A DNA stretch of 64,000 nucleotides from Pectobacterium cacticida (GCF_036885195.1 NZ_CP133656.1:1922001-1986000), one strand, 5' to 3'. Positions 9,468 to 19,394 are shown, counted from the stretch's first letter. Program-made: numbers and translations. The notes: a model not told the origin generated them from the letters alone.

Positions 9468-9603
9468 AGCACGGAAATGGTGAAAATGCCTGACAATGGT
9501 TAGAGTGTAAGTAGGGGAAGGGAAACGGGCGAATGTGTAGACGTAAGTCAATGCGATTTTATGATGAAGGGCAGGCAAGGGCGGCGTGCGTGTTGATGCG
9601 GTG

Positions 9604-9630
9604 AAGTGGCCGTCAAATGTGGCCACTTTT
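9604..9630. terminator. Hairpin downstream of the M20 peptidase gene
   Basis: AAGTGGCC (9604-9611) pairs with GGCCACTT (9621-9628) around a 9-base loop. It lies just after the leftward peptidase gene (stop 9656). The T-run (9627-9630) is on the plus strand, so intrinsic termination of the leftward transcript would be weak. Confidence 0.45.
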
Positions 9631-9655
9631 ATACCGTATGCGTGGAAAGCCAATC

Positions 9656-11074
9656 TTATTTCTGGCGCTTGTACTTCCGGTGTTCCGCTAACCGCGCCTG
9701 TCCTTGCTCTGCTAGCTCCCAGAATAGGCCAGTCATGATCGCCAGCCCTTCACGAGCAACAGATTTTAGCAGATGCTCGTTAACCGCATGTTGTCCACAC
9801 GCCGGATAGGAATGCGGGATCCATAGGGTCGGCAGGCCAAGAATGTCGGCGAACACATCATTAGGTAATGAACCGCCTAGATTCGGTAGTAACGCGGGCG
9901 GTTTGCCACTGATTTGTTCCATCAAGGTTAGCGCCCAGTTGACCAGTGGATCTTCTGGATTAAAGCGCGTCGCGGGTGAGGTGTTTAGGACTTCAATCTC
10001 GACCTGTTTGAAACCATGATCATCGAGATGTTGACGCACGATCTGCTTCAAATGCTGCCAATCGGTGCCGACGACAAAGCGCAGTTGACAAATAGCGGTG
10101 GCTTCCGCGGGGATCGCGTTCACTGGCTTGTGCGGGTTGCCGGTTATGAAGGACAAGACTTCCAGCGTATTCCAGCCAAATAGCCGCTCGGCCGGTGTGA
10201 GGCCAGCGGCTCCCCAAGATTCATCAATGGCCGGATCGCTCTCATTGCCCGCGGGGTCAAGGGTACTGAAAATTTCACGCAGCGCCGGTGTTAACGGCGG
10301 AGGCAGCAGGGCATCAATCCTGATCCGGCCTTGCCCATCCACCAGACTGGCGATAACGTTTGCCAGCTGTGTGCCCGGATTGCTCAGCAGCCCTCCCCAG
10401 TTGCCGGAATGGTAGGCCTGTTCGCGGGCTTTGATACGCAAGCGAAAATTCACGCAGCCGCGAGAACCGAGGAACAGCGTCGGACGCGCTGCATGAAGGC
10501 GCGGCCCGTCTGAGGCGATAAAGATATCGGCCTTGAGCGCCTGCTGGTGCTGCTGACATACTGCGGACAGCCCTGGCGATCCTATTTCTTCGCCCATTTC
10601 AAAGAGCAATTTACAGTTAAACCCTAAGCGCTGACCCCGCGCCTGATACACCTGTTCCAGCGCCATCAGGTTAATAGTGTGCTGACCTTTATTATCGGCG
10701 CTGCCCCGTCCGTACCAATGGTCGCCTTCTTCTACTAATGTCCAGGGCGACAGTCCGGTACGCCAGTTGTCTTCATCACCGAAAACCACATCGCCGTGCC
10801 CATACGACAGCACGGTCGGTAGTGTGGGATCTTCAAGGCGTTCTGCCAGCAGAAAAGGGGGATGATGTTCATCCGGCGAAGCAAGTCGTTTTACGCTGAA
10901 CCCCATCGCCAACAATGCAGGCTGAATTTCCTCGATCAGGTAGCGGTGCAAGGCATCGAGGTTGTCGTGCTTCTGGCTCTCGCTGGCATGCGCGATACGT
11001 CGAGCCAGCGTTTGTTTAAATTCTCCGCGATCGAAACGTTCATAGGCGGTACGAATGAGGTCTGCACGAGTCAT
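9656..11074 (-). CDS. M20-family metallopeptidase/dipeptidase
   Basis: A 472-residue M20 di-zinc peptidase. SYGHGDVV gives the first His and bridging Asp, FEMGEEIGSPG the catalytic Glu pair, ASDGPR a further ligand, and HSYPACGQHAVNEH the C-terminal His ligand. A lid/dimerisation domain lies between them. It has no signal peptide and should be cytoplasmic. Members cleave dipeptides or remove N-acyl or carbamoyl groups from amino acids. It is divergent from a LysR gene that probably controls it. It could deacylate products of the racemase-transporter operon 2 kb away, but that is a guess from neighbourhood. Confidence 0.85.
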   Translation of the reverse strand: MTRADLIRTAYERFDRGEFKQTLARRIAHASESQKHDNLDALHRYLIEEIQPALLAMGFSVKRLASPDEHHPPFLLAERLEDPTLPTVLSYGHGDVVFGDEDNWRTGLSPWTLVEEGDHWYGRGSADNKGQHTINLMALEQVYQARGQRLGFNCKLLFEMGEEIGSPGLSAVCQQHQQALKADIFIASDGPRLHAARPTLFLGSRGCVNFRLRIKAREQAYHSGNWGGLLSNPGTQLANVIASLVDGQGRIRIDALLPPPLTPALREIFSTLDPAGNESDPAIDESWGAAGLTPAERLFGWNTLEVLSFITGNPHKPVNAIPAEATAICQLRFVVGTDWQHLKQIVRQHLDDHGFKQVEIEVLNTSPATRFNPEDPLVNWALTLMEQISGKPPALLPNLGGSLPNDVFADILGLPTLWIPHSYPACGQHAVNEHLLKSVAREGLAIMTGLFWELAEQGQARLAEHRKYKRQK

Positions 11075-11125
11075 GCCTTTCCTTGCGATATAGAGAGCCG
11101 AAGTTGCCGATATTTAAGGAAAAAA

Positions 11126-11166
11126 CAAGCTTTGCAACAATAATAAAAATTGCAATCAAGCTTTGC
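11126..11166. promoter_or_regulatory. Direct repeat in the peptidase/LysR divergent promoter region
   Basis: CAAGCTTTGC occurs at 11126-11135 and again at 11157-11166. The 31-base interval is about three helical turns, so both copies face the same side of the helix. The region lies between the divergent M20 peptidase and LysR genes and is a likely LysR binding region. Confidence 0.4.
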
Positions 11167-11217
11167 TTTTAATATAAACCTGTCAATCTCTCTGCGAGAC
11201 CGGAAAGGAATATTGCA

Positions 11218-12144
11218 ATGCACAGTACCGAGATTCGATATTTTTTAGTGGTGGCTACGACGGGTTCACTCAGCGCCGCCAGTCAACACCTGTTTGTTGC
11301 CGTTTCAGCAATTAGCCGCCAGATTCAACGTTTGGAGGAGCGTATTGGTGTGCCGCTATTTGAGCGCCATGCGCGCGGTATGATATTAAACGATGCCGGA
11401 CGTATTCTGGAGAATCATGTTCGCAAGAGCATGATGGATATGGATGCCGCTATCGCGGAGATTCAGGGGTTGAAGGCGAGTCGTCGGGCATTATTGCGCA
11501 TTGGTTGCACAGAGGGAATGGCGTTCGATCTGCTACCGACACTGTTTGCCCGTTTTCGCCAGTACGACCCGGATACCACCTTTGCATTAAAAGTGGACTC
11601 GGCGATGCAGGTATCTCAGATGATCCGTAATGGTGAAGTGGACATCGCGTTACAGTTCGCACTGGCGCCCGAACAGGGTGTGAATGTGGAACTGGCACTG
11701 CCTGCGCCATTGATGCTACTCATGTCGACGGGACATCCGCTGGCGCAGCAATCGGTTCAACTGGCTGATTTGCATCCCTTTCCGCTAGCGCTGCCGGAAC
11801 CCTCTACCACGTTACGCCAACTGTTTGATCTCTCATGCCGCATGAACGGCACTTTCCTGGAGCCGACACTGTGCTGCAATAATTTTACTACACTCTATAA
11901 CTATGCGATGAATACCCCAGGAGCCGTCACCGCCTGTAGTTTCTATTCCGTAATGTATCAATGCTTGCAGGCGTCAATGTGCCTTAAACCGCTGAATATT
12001 AAGCAACTTGACCAACGTTCACTCCAGATTCAAACGCTGGCGGGCAAACCCCATACGATCCAACAGCAGGCTTTTCTCGATTTTATGATCGCGGAACTGC
12101 GCCAGGGGGAGGCGCATTATCTGAGTCAGGTAGCGGAAAGCTAA
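11218..12144 (+). CDS. LysR-family transcriptional regulator
   Basis: A 308-residue LysR-type regulator. Residues 1-60 hold the winged helix-turn-helix (GSLSAASQHLFVAVSAISRQIQRLEE), followed by the linker helix and a periplasmic-binding-protein-like effector domain. It is divergent from the M20 peptidase gene across 143 bases, the usual layout for a LysR protein and its target. It ends 10 bases from the convergent hrcU stop and so marks the left border of the type III secretion cluster. Nothing indicates a role in Hrp regulation. Confidence 0.9.
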   Translation: MHSTEIRYFLVVATTGSLSAASQHLFVAVSAISRQIQRLEERIGVPLFERHARGMILNDAGRILENHVRKSMMDMDAAIAEIQGLKASRRALLRIGCTEGMAFDLLPTLFARFRQYDPDTTFALKVDSAMQVSQMIRNGEVDIALQFALAPEQGVNVELALPAPLMLLMSTGHPLAQQSVQLADLHPFPLALPEPSTTLRQLFDLSCRMNGTFLEPTLCCNNFTTLYNYAMNTPGAVTACSFYSVMYQCLQASMCLKPLNIKQLDQRSLQIQTLAGKPHTIQQQAFLDFMIAELRQGEAHYLSQVAES

Positions 12145-12154
12145 AGATCCGCTT

Positions 12155-13234
12155 TCACTCCATCTCGATAATGTCGCGTTTTTGCTCGTCTTCGAGCTGG
12201 CGCAGGACGCGATACACCTGCGCTACGGCCTGAAGCGTTTCGCGCGGAATGTACTGGCCCTCCGGGGTAGTGCGATATAGCGTACGGGTCAGCCAGATGA
12301 AGCGAATCACCGGAATGTCTGCTTTTTTCGCCTGAGCGATAAGTTCCTGCGCCGCACTATCTTCCCCCTTAAACAGGATCCGCGGTAACGGCGTTTTGCC
12401 GGGACGATAGTAAAGTCCCACCGCATAGTGTGTTGGGTTAACCAGCAGCATATCGGCGTCTTCAACTTTGGCTTTGGGGCGCGGGGCGGCGGGTTCGTTC
12501 ATCAGTTCGTGCGCCAGCGACTTACGATGGCCTTTCATGTGGGGATCGCCTTCAGAGTCCTTGTGTTCGTTACGTAAATCCTCATGGCTCATACGCTGTT
12601 GCTTGAGAAAAAAATACTTTTGCAGGCCGAAATCCAGTGCAGACAGTACCAACAACGCCGTCAGCGTGGTGCGTTCAATGCGCGTCAGCAGCGCTTTAAC
12701 CCCTTGCCAGAAACCGTAGAGATCGCCGTAGGCCAATTCGACCAGCGCTTCCAGTTCCGGCACCACCACTTTATAAAAGACCGTACCGATCACTACGGCT
12801 TTCAGGATATTGGTCAGCATTTCCACCAGCTTGCGCATCGAAAACATCTGCTTAAACTGGTTAATCGGGTTCAGTCGATTGAGATCGAGCTTCAGCGCTT
12901 CAGGCGCAAACAGCGGACCATACTGGATCCAGCCGCCCACTATACGCAGCAATACGGCAATCGCGGCGGCTAACAGGCAGAGTGTGCCTGCTAGCACGGC
13001 GGCGTCGTGCAAGACTTCTTTCGCCACCTGCGCAAACGGCGCATCCAGTCGTTGTAGCGGCAGTTGCACCAGCATCTGGAGTTTCCCCATTGTGCTGTCT
13101 GCTAATGCCAACACGCATTCCAGTAGACCAACGCAGATCAGCAGCTTGGGCACATCCTGACTTTGTCCAACCTCTCCTTTACGGCGCGCGTCTTCCAGCT
13201 TTTTATCTGTGGGCTGTTCCGTTTTCTCGCTCAT
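12155..13234 (-). CDS. hrcU: Type III export apparatus switch protein HrcU (SctU)
   Basis: A 359-residue FlhB/YscU-family inner-membrane protein with four N-terminal membrane segments and a cytoplasmic autocleaving domain. The NPTH autocleavage motif is visible in LLVNPTHYAVGLYY. The protein switches export from early pilus substrates to harpins and effectors. It is the last gene of the hrpJ operon, 12 bases after hrcT, and is convergent with the LysR gene. No hrpK-like gene follows. Confidence 0.97.
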   Translation of the reverse strand: MSEKTEQPTDKKLEDARRKGEVGQSQDVPKLLICVGLLECVLALADSTMGKLQMLVQLPLQRLDAPFAQVAKEVLHDAAVLAGTLCLLAAAIAVLLRIVGGWIQYGPLFAPEALKLDLNRLNPINQFKQMFSMRKLVEMLTNILKAVVIGTVFYKVVVPELEALVELAYGDLYGFWQGVKALLTRIERTTLTALLVLSALDFGLQKYFFLKQQRMSHEDLRNEHKDSEGDPHMKGHRKSLAHELMNEPAAPRPKAKVEDADMLLVNPTHYAVGLYYRPGKTPLPRILFKGEDSAAQELIAQAKKADIPVIRFIWLTRTLYRTTPEGQYIPRETLQAVAQVYRVLRQLEDEQKRDIIEME

Positions 13235-13246
13235 GATTCCGCCTGA

Positions 13247-14047
13247 TTAACTGCTTGGTGCCGTAAAAAGTAGTGGGAGCAGGTGCTTTAGATCCGGTAG
13301 TCCCTTCAGTCTGTCGTCGCCCAGATACTGCAACACCGGCAGGTAGACGATGAAAAACGCCATCCCGACCAGACACTTAGCCGGAATAGAGAGGACGAAG
13401 ACTTGAAGCTGTGGGCTATACAGACTGAGTAGCGCAATACTGAATTCCAACAGCAGCAGTAGCGCCACCAGCGGCCCGGCGTACACCACTAAATGGGTGA
13501 AGGTATCGGCCAGCAGGTCGAGGTAGACCTTAAACCCTTGTTCGCCCGGCGCGGGCAACCAGGACAGTACCGGCCAGATCTGGTAGCTGTCCCATAGCAA
13601 CTGCGTTAGCCCTTTCAGGCCGATACCAATAATCAGCAGCAGAATCAGGGTCTGTTTCAGCAAATGACCTAGCGGCGTGGCATCCGAGCCCAGCGCAGGG
13701 TTGAGCTGACCGCCCATCAACGCGCCGCGCTGGTTATCGAACAGGGCACCGACGGATTCAAACAGCCAGAACGGCATCGCCAGAATCAATGCGAGGAGCA
13801 GCCCGACAATCATCTCTTTCAACAGCAGGCCGGGCAGCATCGGCCAGGATAGCGGCGTCAGCAGGAGCTGCTGTTGCACGATGGGAGCAGGCAGTAGCGT
13901 CAGGGAAATCACCACCGCGTTGCGTATCATGCCTTTCAGCACGTTGAGTGAAAAAACCGGCACCAGAATAAAGCAGGGATACAGCCGGGCAATGCCGAGC
14001 GTAATGGCGATGATAAAGTCGTAAATGTGCTGAATGGTGGCGATCAT
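13247..14047 (-). CDS. hrcT: Type III export apparatus protein HrcT (SctT)
   Basis: A 266-residue FliR/YscT-family polytopic membrane protein of the export gate. Several hydrophobic helices cover most of the length; LLKEMIVGLLLALILAMPFWL and GGQLNPALG are family features. With HrcR and HrcS it forms the helical core inside the HrcV ring. It starts 6 bases after hrcS and is followed at 12 bases by hrcU. Confidence 0.95.
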   Translation of the reverse strand: MIATIQHIYDFIIAITLGIARLYPCFILVPVFSLNVLKGMIRNAVVISLTLLPAPIVQQQLLLTPLSWPMLPGLLLKEMIVGLLLALILAMPFWLFESVGALFDNQRGALMGGQLNPALGSDATPLGHLLKQTLILLLIIGIGLKGLTQLLWDSYQIWPVLSWLPAPGEQGFKVYLDLLADTFTHLVVYAGPLVALLLLLEFSIALLSLYSPQLQVFVLSIPAKCLVGMAFFIVYLPVLQYLGDDRLKGLPDLKHLLPLLFTAPSS

Positions 14048-14053
14048 GCGAAC

Positions 14054-14314
14054 TTATACCCCGGTCTGTGCAATCATGTTGAACGCAGTAATGGCCAACT
14101 GCATCAGTTCTACGCCAATCCAGCGTCCGCAGAGCGCCAGCGCCAGCCCGACGGAAATCAGCTTGACGGCGAAGGGCAGCGTTTGATCCTGTAACTGCAT
14201 CACTGCCTGTAGCAGCGAGATCAGCACGCCGACGATCACCGCAACTAGCAGAGGCGGCGCCGAGAGCAACACGACCATCACCATGGCCTGACGGAAAAGC
14301 GTGATTATTTCCAT
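14054..14314 (-). CDS. hrcS: Type III export apparatus protein HrcS (SctS)
   Basis: An 86-residue FliQ/YscS-family protein with two membrane helices. The start at 14314 (MEIITLFRQAMVMVV) matches the family N-terminus and has GAGG upstream. A longer open frame to 14350 would run into hrcR and is not preferred. The gap after hrcR is 7 bases. Confidence 0.95.
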   Translation of the reverse strand: MEIITLFRQAMVMVVLLSAPPLLVAVIVGVLISLLQAVMQLQDQTLPFAVKLISVGLALALCGRWIGVELMQLAITAFNMIAQTGV

Positions 14315-14321
14315 CTCGGCC

Positions 14322-14975
14322 TCACAGATAGCTGTAAAATAGGCCGTCAAGTAACCGCGTCCAACCGTTCACCAGCACGAACAGCAGCAGCTTTAACGGC
14401 AGCGACAGCGTCATTGGCGCGACCATCTGCATCCCCAGCGCCAGCAGCACGTTGGAGACGATAAGGTCAATGACGATAAACGGGATATAAATCAGGAAGC
14501 CGATTTTGAACCCGGCCTGTAGCTCCGATAATACAAAAGCCGGGATCACCAGCAGCAGATTTTGCGTATTCACCTTTTCGGATAGCGATGCGGGCCACAT
14601 TTGCAGGCTGTTCTCATGCAAATGGGTGAGAATATCCGGATCAACGTTGTGCGACATAAAGGTTTGCAGCGGTTCCAGACCGTAGGTCACGCTGTCCTGA
14701 AGCGACGTGATATCAGTCATATCCAGCGGCTTTTCCTGCACGCGCTTGGTGATGTCCTGAAAGACCGGCGCCATCACAAACAGCGTTGCCGCGAGCGCGA
14801 TGCCGTATAGCGCCATATTGGGCGGTACCTGTTGTACGCCAATGGCGTTGCGGGTGATCAACAGCACAATGGCAATCTTCAGAAAGCAGGTACAGGCAAT
14901 CATCATCAGTGGAATTAGGGAGAGTGCGCCCAGAAAGAGCGCAAACATCAACGGGTCGAACGCGCCGGAGGTCAT
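14322..14975 (-). CDS. hrcR: Type III export apparatus protein HrcR (SctR)
   Basis: A 217-residue FliP/YscR-family membrane protein. [21 protein letters not shown] and the conserved [13 protein letters not shown] region identify it, with further helices at the C-terminus. It forms the export gate core with HrcS and HrcT. Its start overlaps the hrcQ stop by 4 bases (ATGA), indicating coupled translation. Confidence 0.96.
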   Translation of the reverse strand: MTSGAFDPLMFALFLGALSLIPLMMIACTCFLKIAIVLLITRNAIGVQQVPPNMALYGIALAATLFVMAPVFQDITKRVQEKPLDMTDITSLQDSVTYGLEPLQTFMSHNVDPDILTHLHENSLQMWPASLSEKVNTQNLLLVIPAFVLSELQAGFKIGFLIYIPFIVIDLIVSNVLLALGMQMVAPMTLSLPLKLLLFVLVNGWTRLLDGLFYSYL

Positions 14976-16132
14976 GGTGCCAGCTCCGAATCGGCGGCGT
15001 GATCCTCATCCACTGCCGGCAGACTTTGTGTTGATGCGGAAAAACGTGTCTGCGCAGTAAAGCGGTGGGTAATCTGTAGCCCCAGTCGGCCTTCCACATC
15101 GACCAGATCGCCGCTTGCCAGCGCGATATCGCCGTAATAGAGCCAGGCTTGTCCCGGCACCACGTCGCGCAGCGTGAACACGCTGCCGCTGGCAAGGTGT
15201 TGCAATTCCGTTAGCGTCATCGTCAGGCTACCGCAGCGAAGGTGTAAAGTAACCGGTAGCGGTGGCAAACTTTCGGTGACGTTGTCACCTTCCTGTGTGA
15301 ATGGAAATGCCGCTGCATCTGAATGGGGAGCGGCGAACATTGTATCGGTAGCAGGCGAGGGCATTGTGAGAGTCTCCATGTCGGTAATGGTAAAGGTATA
15401 GGGTGCGTGCGCGGTGAGCTGTAATGTGCCATGCAGTCGCAGCGTGCCGGATGACAATGTTCCTTCTCCCGCGGGGGTAAACCAGGGACGGTTGGGTAGA
15501 ATGAGGTCACCCGTACGCAAATGGTGTAACGCGGGCAGCGGCACTACGGCATCAGCCAGTATGATTGGCAAAGCGATCGTCATTCCTCCGGGGAGTGTAC
15601 GGCGCTGACGGTGCCAGCCTGCGCGAGAAAACAATGCCAGCCAGACGGCGTCAGCGGCCTGCATCCGGCTGCGTGCGGTAATGCCATTCCAGCTAACACT
15701 AAGCCAGGCAGAGAGTGCGGCACCCATGCCGTGCGGCGTTTCATGACTCATACCCAGCGGATAAATCTCGCCGACGAGCGCGCGCAGGACGGGATTGAGT
15801 GACTGGTTGTAGAGCGTCCAGTACCACTCCTGTGCCGCATCATTGTCTTCAGATAGCGGTAGCAGCGGGCAGTCCGACAGCAGGCTGAGCACCGGGAACG
15901 GATCGGTCAGTGAGATATCGCCGATATCGCTACGCCAGTCGTGTGGTTGTGCAGAGAACGATTCCTCTGCCAGCACGCATTCGTTCGTCAGTTGAAGATG
16001 CAGTCGGCCCTCGGCCCCATCGCGAATAAACGGCAGCACTAACCCAGTGGCCAGCATCGAGCGGATATGGGCGTGCTGCGTACGCAAGGTCGGTAGTGTC
16101 AATGGTCGAATGTGTGGGGAATGTGAACTCAT
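14972..16132 (-). CDS. hrcQ: Type III cytoplasmic ring/sorting-platform protein HrcQ (SctQ)
   Basis: A 386-residue SctQ protein with a C-terminal SpoA (FliN-like) domain (about residues 295-375, [20 protein letters not shown] to GLQITHRF). It is one uninterrupted gene, unlike the split hrcQA/hrcQB of Pseudomonas syringae. It builds the cytoplasmic pods that load substrates with HrcN, HrpD and HrpE. Both ends overlap neighbouring genes by 4 bases. Confidence 0.93.
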   Translation of the reverse strand: MSSHSPHIRPLTLPTLRTQHAHIRSMLATGLVLPFIRDGAEGRLHLQLTNECVLAEESFSAQPHDWRSDIGDISLTDPFPVLSLLSDCPLLPLSEDNDAAQEWYWTLYNQSLNPVLRALVGEIYPLGMSHETPHGMGAALSAWLSVSWNGITARSRMQAADAVWLALFSRAGWHRQRRTLPGGMTIALPIILADAVVPLPALHHLRTGDLILPNRPWFTPAGEGTLSSGTLRLHGTLQLTAHAPYTFTITDMETLTMPSPATDTMFAAPHSDAAAFPFTQEGDNVTESLPPLPVTLHLRCGSLTMTLTELQHLASGSVFTLRDVVPGQAWLYYGDIALASGDLVDVEGRLGLQITHRFTAQTRFSASTQSLPAVDEDHAADSELAP

Positions 16133-16674
16133 CGCTCATACTCCCTGGCGTCAAAACGCAGGTTTATCGGGCAATCCAGCGCGCTGGCGAGCGAATGGCG
16201 GCAGGCTTCACGCCGATCTTTTAACTGGTGGTAGCTTTCCCGGCTAAAACGCAGAGAAATATCCCAGCCGCGCGGTACCAGAGCGGCTAAGCGCACATCG
16301 ATATCGCCCAACTGCGGCAGTTGCAGGCTAAAGGCAAATGGTGGGGCGCAGATGTTGTCCATTGCATCAATCAGTTCACATTGCAGTGGTTGCCACGGTG
16401 ACGGCGTCACATATTGTGGGTTGTCCGACGCGTCAGTCTGCAACGGCAAGGGGGCATTGAGAGCGCCACCCGGTGATAAAACAGCAGGCGTATCCTGATA
16501 GAACGCGTCTTCAAAGCTATCTGAAAATGTGAAGGCTTCCCAGAAATCGCTATGTTGTGGATCGGGTTGTGGATCATGCTGTGAGCCCTCTGCGCGAGAG
16601 GATTTACCGTGCAGTACGGCCTGCGCGTTCTGCGTCGCCGTAGATTCGGGTGACGCAATCTGTCGGTTATTCAT
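16129..16674 (-). CDS. hrpP: Type III secretion protein HrpP (SctP)
   Basis: A 181-residue protein at the hrpP position, between hrpO and hrcQ. The C-terminal half resembles the YscP/FliK substrate-switch region. The start is placed at 16674 (MNNRQIASPE): AGGAG lies just upstream and the ATGA then overlaps the hrpO stop exactly, as at other junctions here. The expected role is needle/pilus length and substrate-specificity control together with HrcU. Sequence is poorly conserved in the N-terminal half. Confidence 0.85.
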   Translation of the reverse strand: MNNRQIASPESTATQNAQAVLHGKSSRAEGSQHDPQPDPQHSDFWEAFTFSDSFEDAFYQDTPAVLSPGGALNAPLPLQTDASDNPQYVTPSPWQPLQCELIDAMDNICAPPFAFSLQLPQLGDIDVRLAALVPRGWDISLRFSRESYHQLKDRREACRHSLASALDCPINLRFDAREYER

Positions 16675-17108
16675 ACGTGCTCCTGAGGTAACGTCAGCAG
16701 ATATTCCAGTTTCTCCACCGCCTTCTGGCACTGGCGAGTGGCCTTCTGGGCGAGATCAACCTGGCGCTGCCGATCGTGATGTTGCTGTTGTGTGGCCTGT
16801 ACCTGTTGCGCCTCTGCCGCTATCTCGCCGAGTAAGCGCTGTTCGGCGGCAAGGCGCTTTTTCAGGTTTTCCAGCGTTTGACGGCGCCCCTGAGTGTCTC
16901 GGACAAACTGGTCGCGCTGCGTCAGGCTGGCTTGTCGCAGCGCGTCGACCTGGTGCTGATGACGCCGCTGCTGCTCTGCAGTCCGGATCAACTGCCGTTC
17001 TTCCTGCCGCTGATGGCGCTCGCTGCGGCTTAAGCGTTGACGGCGTATCGGCATCAGCAGATTCAACAGGGTCTGTAATTCGGCATCATGTTCGATGTTA
17101 TGGGGCAT
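16671..17108 (-). CDS. hrpO: Type III stalk protein HrpO (SctO)
   Basis: A 145-residue, highly charged, Gln/Arg-rich protein that is helical almost throughout, as expected for the FliJ/YscO coiled-coil stalk. That stalk links the ATPase HrcN to the gate HrcV. It overlaps hrcN by 11 bases and hrpP by 4. Identification rests on position, length and composition more than on motifs. Confidence 0.88.
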   Translation of the reverse strand: MPHNIEHDAELQTLLNLLMPIRRQRLSRSERHQRQEERQLIRTAEQQRRHQHQVDALRQASLTQRDQFVRDTQGRRQTLENLKKRLAAEQRLLGEIAAEAQQVQATQQQHHDRQRQVDLAQKATRQCQKAVEKLEYLLTLPQEHV

Positions 17109-18465
17109 AGCGGCTGACTCCGGCGAGCTGTTGCTGAATCACGCCATAAGGCATCGGTTCACGCATTGACTGACGCAGGAACTGCGTGATTTCTGCATGG
17201 GCGTTGACGGCGGAATCGGTCAGCACATCATGGCCGGGCTGGTATTCGCCGAGGCGAATTAGCATCTCAACCTGTTTGTACGCGGCCATCAGGCGCCGTA
17301 CGCTGCCCGCGTTACGGATGTGATCGATATCTACGACGTTGCTCATGGTGCGGCTCAGGCTGGCCAGTACATCGATAGCCGGATAGTGCCCCTGTTCCGC
17401 CAGGCGTCGGGCGAGCACGATGTGCCCGTCAATCAATGAACGGACTTCGTCGGCGACCGGGTCGTTCATGGAATCCTGTTCAATCAGCACGGAATAGAGC
17501 GCGGTGATGGCACCGTCTTCCGTTTGTCCCGCGCGTTCGACCAAACGCGGTAGCAGCGTATAAACCGACGGCGGCAGCCCGCCGCGCCCCTGCGGTTCCC
17601 CAAGTGCCAGACCGATTTCGCGCTGGGCACGAGCGAAACGCGTCAGGGAATCAATAATCAGCAGCACCTGACGGCCCTCGGCGCGGTAAGCCTCGGCGAT
17701 AGCCGTGGCGGTGAACGCCGCGCGCGCGCGTTCCATGCTGCTTCGGTCGGAGGTGGAACACACCAGCACGGTACGACTGCGCAGCGCATCGTCCAGTTCA
17801 TGATCGAGAAACTCGCGCAGTTCCCGGCCACGTTCGCCAATCAACCCGAAAACAATGGCGTCGCACGGCGTATTACGCGCCAGTTCGGCCAGTAGTGTGG
17901 TTTTGCCGCAGCCCGCGCCAGCGAAGATGCCGACGCGTTGCCCCTGACCGATGGTTAGCAGGCCATCGATGGCGCGCAACCCGGTGGGGAGCGGCTGACT
18001 GATACGTGGGCGAGAGGTCGGCGGCGGGGCATCGCCCAGCACCGGCTGCGTGCGGCCTGTAGCCTGACCGGGTTCGACAAACGCGCTCTCGCCGTCGTCC
18101 TCCAGCGCCCGCCCAAACCCGTCCAGCACGCTGCCCAGCAAACGCTCCGACACCTGAATGCAGTGCGGCTGATACAGCGGCGTCACGGTGGCCCCCTGAG
18201 CGATGCCGTCCAGCGCCCCGAGCGCCGAGAGAAAGGTGTTCTCTGGGCTAAACCCTACAACTTCGGCCATCATCTGGCTGTCGTCCTGGCGTGCCACCCA
18301 GCACAGGTCGCCAATGCGCGCCTGCGGCAGACTGCACTCCAGTAAAATGCCGCTGACGGCCATGACGCGGCCTTTTTTCTCTACGGGCGCATAGCCTGCC
18401 AAATGCTGGCGCTGCCGTGCGACCCACTGATCGAGCAGGGGAAAAGAAGAAGGTTGTGTCTGCAT
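17098..18465 (-). CDS. hrcN: Type III secretion ATPase HrcN (SctN)
   Basis: A 455-residue FliI/YscN-type ATPase. Walker A lies in GIFAGAGCGKTTLL, Walker B in VLLIIDSLTRFARAQREIGLALGEP, and GLIGERGRELREF is the catalytic Glu region. It unfolds and detaches chaperones from substrates at the base of the injectisome. Its start shares one base with the hrpQ stop. Confidence 0.97.
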   Translation of the reverse strand: MQTQPSSFPLLDQWVARQRQHLAGYAPVEKKGRVMAVSGILLECSLPQARIGDLCWVARQDDSQMMAEVVGFSPENTFLSALGALDGIAQGATVTPLYQPHCIQVSERLLGSVLDGFGRALEDDGESAFVEPGQATGRTQPVLGDAPPPTSRPRISQPLPTGLRAIDGLLTIGQGQRVGIFAGAGCGKTTLLAELARNTPCDAIVFGLIGERGRELREFLDHELDDALRSRTVLVCSTSDRSSMERARAAFTATAIAEAYRAEGRQVLLIIDSLTRFARAQREIGLALGEPQGRGGLPPSVYTLLPRLVERAGQTEDGAITALYSVLIEQDSMNDPVADEVRSLIDGHIVLARRLAEQGHYPAIDVLASLSRTMSNVVDIDHIRNAGSVRRLMAAYKQVEMLIRLGEYQPGHDVLTDSAVNAHAEITQFLRQSMREPMPYGVIQQQLAGVSRYAP

Positions 18466-19394
18466 TACCAGTTCACCGTTATTTGTTGTCTGCCGCTGAA
18501 TTCAATCTGGTGCTCATCAATTTTCACCAGACGCAGATTGTCGATCTCATCACCGATGAAAAAGCGTTGGCCATCTGCCGTGACGACATTCGCCTGCGAC
18601 CCGCTCGTCACCTGAACGATCTGAAACGGCAGTTGCTCCGTTTTCAGCTGCGTCCGGTTATTCACGGACAGCGCGGTTCTATAACGTTGGTGGAGTTGGG
18701 CGAGCATCCGTTCCAGCTTTTTTTGATCGTCCGGCGTTAATTGTCCGGTGAGCGTGACGCGATCCTGATACGCCGCCACTTTCACGGCCGCGTTCAGTTC
18801 CCGCTCCTGCAACATGATGCGCAGCGTGCTTTCTAGCTGTGGCAGCGTGCTGAGCGGTTTCCGGGTATCCTGCGGCGGCGGGGCGGCAGGCATCGCGACG
18901 CTCTCCTGTAGTTGCCAACTGCCTACCATCACCAGCAGCAACGCGCCAAGCAGCAGATAGCTGGCCTTGGCCCACAGCGGCAGGCGTGGCGAGGCCGTAG
19001 GAATAGGCGCCGCGGTATAAACTGGCGGTTCGTCGGCGGATGGTTCCACAGGGTGGGCATCTTCTTCTGCGGTCGGAGGCGTTTCGCTGTCGTCGGGCCA
19101 GGGGGTATCCGCTGCGGCAATGCAGAGCCAAATCTGCCCCAGCGCAAAGGGCGTGCCGAGGGGCAAGGCATCAATCCGTTCGACGGAATGGCCCTCCGCA
19201 TTGCATAACGCACCATCCTGTGCGCTGAGCGTCCAGCCGTCAGCGGTCTTCTCCAACTGGGCATGGTCAGCCGCTATGCCGGGATCATAGAGCACGAGAT
19301 CGGCATCATCGGCTGCACCGATACGCCAGGCGTTTCCACAAAGCGGCAGCGCCGCGCCGCGATGTAAACCAGTCAGCACGCGTAATTCAAACAT
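18465..19394 (-). CDS. hrpQ: Type III inner-membrane ring protein HrpQ (SctD)
   Basis: A 309-residue single-pass membrane protein. An N-terminal FHA-like domain (residues about 1-90) is followed by a Pro/Glu-rich linker, one membrane segment (LWAKASYLLLGALLLVMVGSW) and a periplasmic BON/ring-building domain. This is the SctD layout. It pairs with the lipoprotein HrcJ to form the inner ring. It lies 9 bases after hrcV. Confidence 0.92.
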   Translation of the reverse strand: MFELRVLTGLHRGAALPLCGNAWRIGAADDADLVLYDPGIAADHAQLEKTADGWTLSAQDGALCNAEGHSVERIDALPLGTPFALGQIWLCIAAADTPWPDDSETPPTAEEDAHPVEPSADEPPVYTAAPIPTASPRLPLWAKASYLLLGALLLVMVGSWQLQESVAMPAAPPPQDTRKPLSTLPQLESTLRIMLQERELNAAVKVAAYQDRVTLTGQLTPDDQKKLERMLAQLHQRYRTALSVNNRTQLKTEQLPFQIVQVTSGSQANVVTADGQRFFIGDEIDNLRLVKIDEHQIEFSGRQQITVNW

